Shown here one piece after another: positions 33,678-44,193 of a stretch of DNA of 50,908 bases. Each line of letters begins with the position of its first letter. Position 1 is the first letter of the stretch. Position numbers and translations under genes: made by a program. Under the pieces are notes generated by a model. That model had not been told where the DNA came from and did no database searches. It was given only the letters and a program-made list of their open reading frames with translations. Origin of the DNA: Massilia glaciei (GTDB taxonomy: Bacteria > Pseudomonadota > Gammaproteobacteria > Burkholderiales > Burkholderiaceae_D). The stretch lies in NCBI RefSeq assembly GCF_003011895.2, contig NZ_PXWF02000229.1, forward strand, positions 1-50,908, read 5' to 3'.

Positions 33678-33734
33678 TCTGGCGGCAGAATTAGCGAATG
33701 CCCTTCAACCGGATCAGAATGAAGGAGATCAGTG

Positions 33735-33763
33735 TTGACATGACCGAATACAGTCCGCATTAT
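33735..33763 (+). promoter_or_regulatory. Promoter of the Phd/RelE toxin-antitoxin operon
   Basis: A perfect TTGACA, a 17-base spacer and CATTAT precede the antitoxin ATG by 31 bases. GGTTATAAGCTTGGAGAG between promoter and ATG includes the ribosome-binding site and could be an operator for autoregulation. Confidence 0.6.
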
Positions 33764-33794
33764 GTCTTTTTGGTTATAAGCTTGGAGAGCCAAC

Positions 33795-34097
33795 ATGCGT
33801 TATTCGGAACAGATCAAGCCCATAAGCTATCTTAAGGACAACACCGCAAAGGTAGTGAGTGAAATTACCCGAACCCGCGAACCAATGATCATCACGCAAA
33901 ATGGGGAGGCCACCTTTGTCGTTCGGGACATCAAGAGCTGGGAGCAAGACCAAGAAACACTGGCACTCCTCAAGATCCTCGCTTTAGGCCGCCAACAAAT
34001 TGAACAGGGTGAATTTTGTTCTGCCGAGTCGGTATTTGCCGAACTGGATAAAGAAATGGATGGCACAGCCGATGCCGACATGAGACGTGCGGAATGA
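33795..34097 (+). CDS. Phd/YefM-family antitoxin
   Basis: The 100-residue product has the Phd/YefM DNA-binding and dimer part (SEQIKPISYLKDNTAKVVSE, then EPMIITQNGEATFVVRDIKS). An acidic C-terminal tail, which normally wraps the toxin, ends in AELDKEMDGTADADMRRAE. GGAGAG lies about 9 bases before the ATG. Its stop overlaps the toxin start as ATGA, so the pair is translationally coupled. The antitoxin is expected to repress the promoter upstream. Confidence 0.92.
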   Translation: MRYSEQIKPISYLKDNTAKVVSEITRTREPMIITQNGEATFVVRDIKSWEQDQETLALLKILALGRQQIEQGEFCSAESVFAELDKEMDGTADADMRRAE

Positions 34098-34438
34098 AGC
34101 TTCGCGCCCAGTTCACGCAAAATGCAAGAGCGGACCTACTTGAATTGAAAGAATTTGTACTTCAACAGTGGTCGCAACAGGCATGGAAAGCGGCATTCGC
34201 AGAAATTAGGCACGCGGTAGCGACGATCGAGTCTCATCCCGAGGCCGGGGCTATTTGCCCCGACCTCGCAGCCATCGGTATAACGGCGTACCGCCAAATC
34301 CTTACCAGCAAGAACCGCATCATTTACGAGGCGGACAAAGATGCAAATCTTATATTTGTGCATGTCGTCTGCGATCAAAGGCGAGACCTGCAGACACTGT
34401 TGATGAGGCGGCTTCTGCGAGCGTCAGGATCGCGCTGA
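34094..34438 (+). CDS. RelE/ParE-family toxin
   Basis: The 114-residue product fits the RelE/ParE superfamily: FTQNARADLLELKEFVLQQW at the N-terminus, AVATIESHPEAGAICPDLAA in the middle and the C-terminal strands RQILTSKNRIIYEADKDANL and FVHVVCDQRRDLQTLLMRRL. The YRQILTSKNRIIYE pattern and the Arg near the end (RRDL) suit this family, but whether it targets ribosome-bound mRNA (RelE) or gyrase (ParE) cannot be read from the sequence. It is the second gene of the operon with the Phd-type antitoxin. Confidence 0.9.
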   Translation: MKLRAQFTQNARADLLELKEFVLQQWSQQAWKAAFAEIRHAVATIESHPEAGAICPDLAAIGITAYRQILTSKNRIIYEADKDANLIFVHVVCDQRRDLQTLLMRRLLRASGSR

Positions 34439-34493
34439 GGGCGGCCCGCGCTTGCCGTCCGTCGGCCCGGCTGTCGATCCGTCACACGCGGGT

Positions 34494-34521
34494 TTGCCGC
34501 CGGGCCCGCCACGTTTAGAAT
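34494..34521 (+). promoter_or_regulatory. Promoter of the LytS-LytTR-LytS operon, close to the start codon
   Basis: TTGCCG, a 16-base spacer and TAGAAT end 6 bases before the ATG at 34528. A start 7 bases downstream of the -10 box would be the A of that ATG. The sequence between contains GGCGGC but no standard Shine-Dalgarno at working distance. Confidence 0.45.
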
Positions 34522-34527
34522 GGCGGC

Positions 34528-35661
34528 ATGAAAAATCCGCCCATCGTCGCAGCGTGGCATTCCCTGTGGGTGCTGCAAAAACAGCACAGCGAGCCCGCCT
34601 GGGCGCGCGTGCTCGCCTGCAGCGCCATGGCCATACTGCTCGGCACGGTCATGATGCTGCTGACCGGCTTGCTCACCGGCCTGGCCAGCGACGGCAACTG
34701 GTGGCTTGTCATGGCGCCCATCAACCTGTTGATTTGCCTTGCCATCGCCAACACGGTGCTCGCGCTGTTCCGCATCCTTGAACTGAGCTTGCCCGCGCAA
34801 ACCCTCGCTTCCATCGCCGGCGGCGGCAAATGGCACGCGACCTTGCTCTTGAACGCGCTCGGCCTGGCCGGCATCGTGCTCGGTTTCGCGATCGCCATGC
34901 TGCTGCTCGCCGCGCGCTCGGGCCGCGGCCTCGACTACATCTACAGGAACGTCGAACACCAAGGCATCCATGTCAGGATGCTGCTGTTCGTGCTCGTGAT
35001 CGGCTTCGCAAACTGGTTTTGGTGGCGCGTGCGCGCCAACCAACGCGCCCAGCGGCAACAGGCGACCGAGTCGCAGCTGCGCCTGCTGCAGGCCCAGATC
35101 GAACCGCACTTCCTGTTCAACACGCTGGCCAACGTGCAAAGCCTGATCGGGCACGACACACCCGGCGCCCGGCAGATGCTGGTCGACTTCACCGACTACC
35201 TGCGCGTGGGCCTGGACCAGTTGCGCCATGCCGACAGCACGCTCGCGCAGGAACTCGACATGGCGCGCAGCTACCTGCAGCTGTTTCAAATCCGCATGGG
35301 CGAGCGCCTCAGTTACACCATCGACGCCGATGCCGGGGCGCGCGCCGCGATCCTGCCGCCGTTGCTGTTGCAGCCGTTGATCGAGAACGCCATCACCCAT
35401 GGCCTTGAACCAAAAGTCGAAGGCGGCGCCGTGCACATCCACGCCAGCGTGCGTGACGGGCGGCTCGAGATCGTGGTCACCGACGACGGCCTCGGCCTGG
35501 ACGCCCCCCGGCGCCAGCGGCGCGCCGGCAACGGCATGGCGCTCGACAATATCCGCGCGCGGCTGCGCACCCGCTATGCCGGCAAGGCCGAACTGAGCGT
35601 GACGCCGCGCGCGGTTGGCACCCACGCCTCCATCCACCTCCCCTACACCGCACAACCATGA
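34528..35661 (+). CDS. LytS/YehU-type sensor histidine kinase
   Basis: The 377-residue product has four hydrophobic segments in its first 170 residues (AMAILLGTVMMLLTGLLTG, WWLVMAPINLLICLAIANTV, LLLNALGLAGIVLGFAIAML, MLLFVLVIGFANWFWW). The His_kinase module follows. The phosphoacceptor box is LLQAQIEPHFLFNTLANVQS near residue 195 with the His present. The ATPase has LLLQPLIENAITHGLEP (N box), VTDDGLGLDAP and LDNIRARL (G box). It overlaps the response regulator by four bases. The signal sensed is unknown; no periplasmic loop is large. Confidence 0.93.
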   Translation: MKNPPIVAAWHSLWVLQKQHSEPAWARVLACSAMAILLGTVMMLLTGLLTGLASDGNWWLVMAPINLLICLAIANTVLALFRILELSLPAQTLASIAGGGKWHATLLLNALGLAGIVLGFAIAMLLLAARSGRGLDYIYRNVEHQGIHVRMLLFVLVIGFANWFWWRVRANQRAQRQQATESQLRLLQAQIEPHFLFNTLANVQSLIGHDTPGARQMLVDFTDYLRVGLDQLRHADSTLAQELDMARSYLQLFQIRMGERLSYTIDADAGARAAILPPLLLQPLIENAITHGLEPKVEGGAVHIHASVRDGRLEIVVTDDGLGLDAPRRQRRAGNGMALDNIRARLRTRYAGKAELSVTPRAVGTHASIHLPYTAQP

Positions 35662-36413
35662 CCAGCGCCCTGATCGCCGACGACGAACCCCACCTTGCCC
35701 AGCATCTCAAGGAACAGCTGATGCAACTGTGGCCCGAACTCGAGATCGTCTTCGTCGCAAAAAACGGCATCGAGGCGGCCGCGAAAATCGCCCAATTGCA
35801 GCCGGACCTCGCGTTCCTCGACATCCAGATGCCGGGCTTGAACGGGCTCGAAGTGGCGCAGGACATCGAAGGCCCGACCCGGGTGGTGTTCGTCACCGCC
35901 TATGACGAGTACGCCGTGCAGGCCTTCGACCACGCCGCGCTCGACTACCTGCTCAAGCCGCTCAAAAACGCGCGCCTGGCCCGCACGCTCGAGCGCGTCA
36001 AGCTGGCGCTGGCGACGCCGCCGGCCCCGGACGCGACCCTCGCGCAGGCATTGCAACGATTGCTGGTCGCGCCCGCCCCGGCTCCCCAGCGCCTGCGCTA
36101 TGTGCGCGCCGCGCAAGGCCTGCTGACGCACCAGGTCGCGGTGGGCGACATCATGTTCTTCCACGCCGACGATAAATACACGGTCGTCAAGACGGCCGCC
36201 GGCGAGCACCTGATCCGCACCCCGATCGCCGAACTGGCCGGCCAGCTCGATCCGGACCAATTCTGGCAGGTGCACCGCTCCACGCTGATCAATCTGGACT
36301 TTCTGGCCGGCACCCGGCGCGACGAAACCAGCCGCCTGTTCGTGCGCCTGACCGGCCACGACGCCGAGTTGCCGGTCAGCCGCGCGTTCGTGCACCTGTT
36401 CAAGGCGATGTAG
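35658..36413 (+). CDS. LytTR-type response regulator
   Basis: The 251-residue product has a receiver domain (ALIADDEPHLAQHLKEQL, phosphoacceptor Asp55 in LAFLDIQMPGLNGLE, VFVTAYDEYAVQAFDHAALD and LLKPLKNARLARTLERVK). A linker leads to a LytTR DNA-binding domain at about residues 145-250 (QGLLTHQVAVGDIMFFHADD, LIRTPIAELAGQLDPDQFWQ, VHRSTLINLDF). It sits between two related kinase genes, overlapping the first and 4 bases from the second. The first kinase is the natural phosphodonor. Confidence 0.95.
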   Translation: MTSALIADDEPHLAQHLKEQLMQLWPELEIVFVAKNGIEAAAKIAQLQPDLAFLDIQMPGLNGLEVAQDIEGPTRVVFVTAYDEYAVQAFDHAALDYLLKPLKNARLARTLERVKLALATPPAPDATLAQALQRLLVAPAPAPQRLRYVRAAQGLLTHQVAVGDIMFFHADDKYTVVKTAAGEHLIRTPIAELAGQLDPDQFWQVHRSTLINLDFLAGTRRDETSRLFVRLTGHDAELPVSRAFVHLFKAM

Positions 36414-36417
36414 CGGC

Positions 36418-37602
36418 ATGGGGTTCGCCGCGCAACTGCGCCGGGCATGGCCCGATTTCTGGATCTTGCGCAAGCGGCGCGCCGAACCGGCCTGGGCGCG
36501 CGTGCTCATCGCCAGTGCGGCCGCCCTCGCGCTCGGCTTCGCGCTGGTCGCGCTGGCGGGCCTGTTGCGGCTCGCGTGGTTCAAGCCGGACTGGTGGCTA
36601 TCCGTGGGCATTCCGCTCGTCGTCGTCGGCGTCGCCGTGGGCAATACGCTGCTCGGCGTGTTCCGCGGGCTCGAGCTGGCACTGCCCGAGGCCGCGCTCG
36701 AACGGCTGCGAACGCATGCGGGCTGGCGCTCGGGCATCATCCTGAACGCGCTCGCCGCCGCCGGCATCGTGCTCGGCTGCGCGATCGGCATGGTCTTGGT
36801 CAATGCCCTTTACGATTCTGCCGCGCTCTCGGGCTACCAATGCTGTATCGGCACGGCGCATAACGTCACACTGAAGATTGACCTTGCGAGCGCGCGCCAA
36901 CGGACCCACCTCGGGCTGTTTGTGCTGGTACTGGTCGGCGCGAACGTCATCTTTGGCTACCTGCGCGCACGCCAACGCGACAAGCGGCGCCGCGCCACCG
37001 AGGCGCAATTGCATCTGCTGCAGGCGCAGATCGAGCCGCAATTCCTGTTCAACACGCTCGCCGATGTGCAAGGCTTGCTCGACCACGATCCCGAGCGCGC
37101 GCGTCAGATGCTCGAGGAGTTCACCGACTACCTGCGCGCCAGCCTCGGCCAGTTGCGGCGGGCCGACAGCACGCTCGCCGCCGAGCTCGACATGGCGCAG
37201 TGCTATCTGCAACTGCTGCGCCTCCGGATGGGCGGGCGCCTGCGCTTTTCGATCGAGGCCAGCGTCGAGGCGCGCGCCGCCGTGGTGCCGCCGCTGCTGC
37301 TGCAGCCGCTCGTCGAGAATGCGATCAGGCATGGCCTCGAGCCCAGGGCCGAAGGTGGCACCGTGCGCATCCGCGCCGAGGTCCGGTCCGGCCGGCTTGA
37401 GGTTTGCGTGCTCGACGACGGGGTCGGACTGCCCGCCGCGCAGCAGCGGGCCGGCCTTGCGCTCGACAATATCCGGGCGCGCCTGCAAGCGCGCTACGGC
37501 GGCAACGCGGCGCTCACGCTGGCCGCGCACGCGCCCGGCACGCGCGCCGTGCTCGACTTGCCATTTGTCGGCGCTGGCCTCGACTCATCGCTTTCAAATT
37601 AA
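36418..37602 (+). CDS. LytS/YehU-type kinase paralogue with the phosphoacceptor His replaced by Gln
   Basis: The 394-residue product is a paralogue of the kinase at 34528: both share EPAWARVL near the start, the same four-helix membrane part and the same module order. The phosphoacceptor box reads LLQAQIEPQFLFNTLADVQG, so the usual His is Gln (codon CAA, against CAC in the sister gene). The ATPase motifs look intact: LLLQPLVENAIRHGLEP, VLDDGVGLPAA and LDNIRARL. It may have lost autophosphorylation in cis and act through a heterodimer, as a regulator of its sister, or as a phosphatase; these are inferences. A loop with two Cys (YQCCIGTAHN, near residue 140) is unique to this copy. Confidence 0.92.
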   Translation: MGFAAQLRRAWPDFWILRKRRAEPAWARVLIASAAALALGFALVALAGLLRLAWFKPDWWLSVGIPLVVVGVAVGNTLLGVFRGLELALPEAALERLRTHAGWRSGIILNALAAAGIVLGCAIGMVLVNALYDSAALSGYQCCIGTAHNVTLKIDLASARQRTHLGLFVLVLVGANVIFGYLRARQRDKRRRATEAQLHLLQAQIEPQFLFNTLADVQGLLDHDPERARQMLEEFTDYLRASLGQLRRADSTLAAELDMAQCYLQLLRLRMGGRLRFSIEASVEARAAVVPPLLLQPLVENAIRHGLEPRAEGGTVRIRAEVRSGRLEVCVLDDGVGLPAAQQRAGLALDNIRARLQARYGGNAALTLAAHAPGTRAVLDLPFVGAGLDSSLSN

Positions 37603-37665
37603 GTTCCGACTGGCCGTTCGGCATCCTCTTGTCTGTTCACACAACATTCAAAGAGGAGCAACACG

Positions 37666-38286
37666 ATGCCATCCAAATGTCTCACTTTCCTGATTCTGAT
37701 GGGCTTTGCGGCCCATACCTTGGCCGCCAACGAGAAGCCGTTCGAGCCCGACATGGTCGCCATCAAGGCCGGGCAGTTCACGATGGGCTCGAACAACTGG
37801 CTGAGCACCTCGCCCGAGCACACGGTGTCGGTCAAGGCGTTCAAGATGGCCAAGTACGAGGTGACGGTCAAAGAGTTTGCGCAATTCATCAGTGCGACGG
37901 GCCACAAAGCGCCAAGGCAGTGCATTCAAATGGCCGGCAACCCCTGGTTCGCGAGCATGGCCGGCAACTGGAACGCCAACACGCTTTCGCACAGCCGCTT
38001 TGAGCCGGTGACCTGCATCGGCCCCAAGGATGCCGACGCGTACATCAAATGGATGGCCAAGGAAACGGGCAAGAAGTACCGCCTGCCGACCGAGGCCGAA
38101 TGGGAATACGCGCACCGGGCGGGCAGCACCCGCAAGTATTCGTTCGGGAACAACGAAGCGCTGGCCTGCCGCTACGGCAATATTGCGGACCGCTCTGCCG
38201 AGGCCGCGTTCAAGCGCGACTATGACGCCGAACAGCAAAAGGAGCGTGAAAAGCGCAGCAAGCGCGCGGAGATTCCGGCGAGTTGA
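37666..38286 (+). CDS. C-terminally truncated FGE-like (SUMF1/EgtB/PvdO fold) exported protein
   Basis: The 206-residue product has a signal peptide (CLTFLILMGFAAHTLAA) and the first part of the formylglycine-generating-enzyme fold: FEPDMVAIKAGQFTMGSNNW, FKMAKYEVTVKEFAQFISAT, YRLPTEAEWEYAHRAGSTRK and LACRYGNIADRSAE. It ends there with a charged tail (FKRDYDAEQQKEREKRSKRA). The C-terminal third, with the GLYDMxGN and RGGS regions present in the neighbouring paralogue, is missing. No other frame after 38286 restores it, so this is not a simple frameshift. AGAGGAGC lies upstream of the ATG. It may be a relic or a specialised short form. Confidence 0.8.
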   Translation: MPSKCLTFLILMGFAAHTLAANEKPFEPDMVAIKAGQFTMGSNNWLSTSPEHTVSVKAFKMAKYEVTVKEFAQFISATGHKAPRQCIQMAGNPWFASMAGNWNANTLSHSRFEPVTCIGPKDADAYIKWMAKETGKKYRLPTEAEWEYAHRAGSTRKYSFGNNEALACRYGNIADRSAEAAFKRDYDAEQQKEREKRSKRAEIPAS

Positions 38287-38450
38287 TGTCATGCCGGCAG
38301 CGCAAGGCGCAAGCGGGGCGAATGCCGGCCTGCTGCTTGCCGTTGGTCGGCGCCGCTGTCGATTCGTCGCAAGCCGTTTCACCGCAGCGCGCGGCTTCGG
38401 CATTCTTGAACTGTTCAAACAAATCCATTCACTTCACGACTACAAAAACC

Positions 38451-39449
38451 ATGAAAAAACATTCCTTGCTCGCCCTGATCCTGATCGCCCACGCCGGTTC
38501 GGCAATGGCAGCCGATCCAATCCTCGAACCATCCATGGCCAGCATCCCGGCCGGCAGCTTTGCGATGGGCAGCCCGACCACCCTCGCCAAAGGCGACTAC
38601 CCGGTCGAACAACCTGTCCACCAAGTCAACATCCCAGCCTTCCAGATGTCGCGCTACGAAGTCACGGTCGGGCAGTTCAGCCAGTTCGTCGAGGCCACCG
38701 GGCATACGCCCACGCTCGCCGAAGGCCAGCCCCCCGCAACCTGCTGGAAGCATGCGGCGAACGACTGGGGCATGGAAGCCGGAGCGGGCACCTGGAAGTC
38801 CAATGCATACCCGCAAAGCCCATACCACCCGGTGATGTGCGTCTCGTGGGCCGATGCCAAGGCGTACACCGCGTGGCTGGCGGAAAAAACCGGCAAGCCA
38901 TACCGCCTGCCCAGCGAGTCGGAATGGGAATATGCGGCCCGCGCCGGAAGCCCGCACAATTACCATTTCGGCGCCGACGAGACGCAGCTTTGCCGCTACG
39001 GGAACATCCGCGACACCCTCGGGCGCGATGCGATCGGCAAGCTCACCAACAAACCCGGTGCCGAAGCGTTGTGCACCGATGGCTCGGCGTTCACCTCCAT
39101 CGTCGGCATGTATGAGCCGAACCAGTTCGGACTGTATGACATGATCGGCAATCTCGGCGAAATCGTGGAAGACTGCGAGCACGCCAATTACACGGGCGCG
39201 CCCGCCGATGGCTCGGCCTGGACCACGAACTGCTCGAAGGATATGCGGATGCACCGGGGCGGCAGTTTCCAGTCGCGCGTCACCGCCACCTCCACCGGCC
39301 GCGGGCATACTGGCGCGACCAATGCCAGCAGCTTTGAAGGCTTCCGCGTCGCGCTGGGCATGCCCGGCCCGGCAACCCCGGCGGCGGGCACGATCGCCTT
39401 CGAAGCCGGGCTCGATAAGGCGCGCGCCGCCGAACGCGCGCGTCGGTGA
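38451..39449 (+). CDS. FGE-like (SUMF1/EgtB/PvdO fold) exported protein
   Basis: The 332-residue product has a signal peptide (LLALILIAHAGSAMAAD) and a complete FGE-like fold: MASIPAGSFAMGSPTTLAKG, FQMSRYEVTVGQFSQFVEAT, MCVSWADAKAYTAWLAEKTG, YRLPSESEWEYAARAGS, FGLYDMIGNLGEIVEDCEH and HRGGSFQSRVTATSTGRGHT before FEGFRVALG. True formylglycine-generating enzymes carry two Cys shortly after RGGS; here that stretch has none, so sulfatase activation is unlikely. The family also includes non-haem iron and purely structural members. It is paralogous to the truncated gene just upstream and may be co-transcribed with the kinase cluster. Confidence 0.87.
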   Translation: MKKHSLLALILIAHAGSAMAADPILEPSMASIPAGSFAMGSPTTLAKGDYPVEQPVHQVNIPAFQMSRYEVTVGQFSQFVEATGHTPTLAEGQPPATCWKHAANDWGMEAGAGTWKSNAYPQSPYHPVMCVSWADAKAYTAWLAEKTGKPYRLPSESEWEYAARAGSPHNYHFGADETQLCRYGNIRDTLGRDAIGKLTNKPGAEALCTDGSAFTSIVGMYEPNQFGLYDMIGNLGEIVEDCEHANYTGAPADGSAWTTNCSKDMRMHRGGSFQSRVTATSTGRGHTGATNASSFEGFRVALGMPGPATPAAGTIAFEAGLDKARAAERARR

Positions 39450-39597
39450 AGTTGGGAGGGAAGTAGCAGAAATCGACGTCGTTCCTGCCATTGGAACACA
39501 TGCGGTAGGAATAAAATTCTCGACATTGAAGCGAGCTGAATTGGCGCTTGGGCCGCTTCCGAAATCGTGTCGTGAGAAACTTAAAATCCATAAACCA

Positions 39598-39682
39598 ACA
39601 TCGTCCTCGCGCACGCGGGGACCCATAGAACTTTCGCGCATAGCAACCGTTCTATGGGTCCCCGCATGCGCGAGGACGATGT
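39598..39682. repeat. REP-like long inverted repeat
   Basis: Two 34-base arms (39598-39631 and 39649-39682) pair with a single mismatch around a 17-base loop. The left arm begins ACATCGTCCTCGCG and contains CGGGGACCCATAGAAC. It lies between convergent genes (FGE-like and ftsB), where it may serve as a two-way transcription barrier. The core is shared with the element at 44133-44192. Confidence 0.85.
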
Positions 39683-39742
39683 GGTTTCTTGCTAATTAAG
39701 TTCGATCCGCACGATTTCTGTGAACGATTTTTTGAACAACAA

Positions 39743-40069
39743 TTACTTGGCGGCGGGTGCCGGCGCCGGTGCCGGCGTCACCGACGTCACCGCCGGCTTA
39801 TTCCCGAGAACCTGCACAAAAATCTCATTCTGCTTGATCATGCCCAGCTCGTAGCGGGCCCGTTCCTCGACGGCGCCGGTGCCGTCCTTGAGGTCGCGCA
39901 CCTCCGACTCGAGTTTGGCGTTGCGCGCCCTGAGCGCGACCGTCTTTTGCTGCGCCTCGACGACCTTGGCTTCAAGGTCCACCACGCGCAGCTTGCCGCC
40001 CTTCCCCAGCCATAGCGGAAACTGTATCAGCAGCAGCAAGGCTGCGAGAGCGAGCGTGATGATGCGCAT
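39743..40069 (-). CDS. ftsB: Cell division protein FtsB
   Basis: FtsB forms a complex with FtsL and FtsQ that activates septal peptidoglycan synthesis. The 108-residue product has one N-terminal membrane helix ([20 protein letters not shown]) followed by a periplasmic coiled coil with [20 protein letters not shown]. The conserved [20 protein letters not shown] segment comes next. The Ala/Pro-rich tail is variable in the family. It lies 40 bases downstream of eno, the standard order in Burkholderiales, so it is likely read from the same transcript. Confidence 0.92.
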   Translation of the reverse strand: MRIITLALAALLLLIQFPLWLGKGGKLRVVDLEAKVVEAQQKTVALRARNAKLESEVRDLKDGTGAVEERARYELGMIKQNEIFVQVLGNKPAVTSVTPAPAPAPAAK

Positions 40070-40109
40070 GCGGACGATACCGGCCAGCGCGGCTGGCCGG
40101 TCCTGGTTC

Positions 40110-41396
<1,287 letters not shown>

Positions 41397-41427
41397 TCAC
41401 TCTTTCGGTAAGGTGGGAAAGGGATCT

Positions 41428-41445
41428 GCGGACCCGCGGGTCCGC
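41428..41445. promoter_or_regulatory. Perfect 18-base palindrome between kdsA and eno
   Basis: GCGGACCCGCGGGTCCGC is fully self-complementary and lies in the 87-base interval between the two genes. As RNA it would form a hairpin with a tiny loop, without a T run after it. It may tune expression of the two genes or mark a protein-binding site. Confidence 0.45.
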
Positions 41446-41480
41446 CTGCTGCGACGATCGCGCCGATGGGGGCGCGAACG

Positions 41481-44050
<2,570 letters not shown>

Positions 44051-44132
44051 TTAAACGCGGCAATACTTCACCAAAACAAGGCAAAAATGCATAACGTGGT
44101 GCCAAGGCGAGCCATTCCCGGCCGCCCCCAAA

Positions 44133-44192
44133 CCACATCGTCCTCGCGGATGCGGCGCGGCATGCGTCGTCGCCTCCGCGAGGACGGGGTGG
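44133..44192. repeat. REP-like inverted repeat, second member
   Basis: CCACATCGTCCTCGCGGA (44133-44150) pairs with TCCGCGAGGACGGGGTGG (44175-44192), with a GC-rich loop. The ACATCGTCCTCGCG core is identical to that of the element at 39598. It lies immediately after the stop of the secreted hydrolase gene and before pyrG. Confidence 0.8.
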
Positions 44193-44193
44193 C

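Noticed and set aside
37666-38286. A frameshift that would extend the first FGE-like gene
   Set aside because: The other two frames after about 38220 contain no FGE C-terminal motifs before the next gene, so the shortness is a real truncation.
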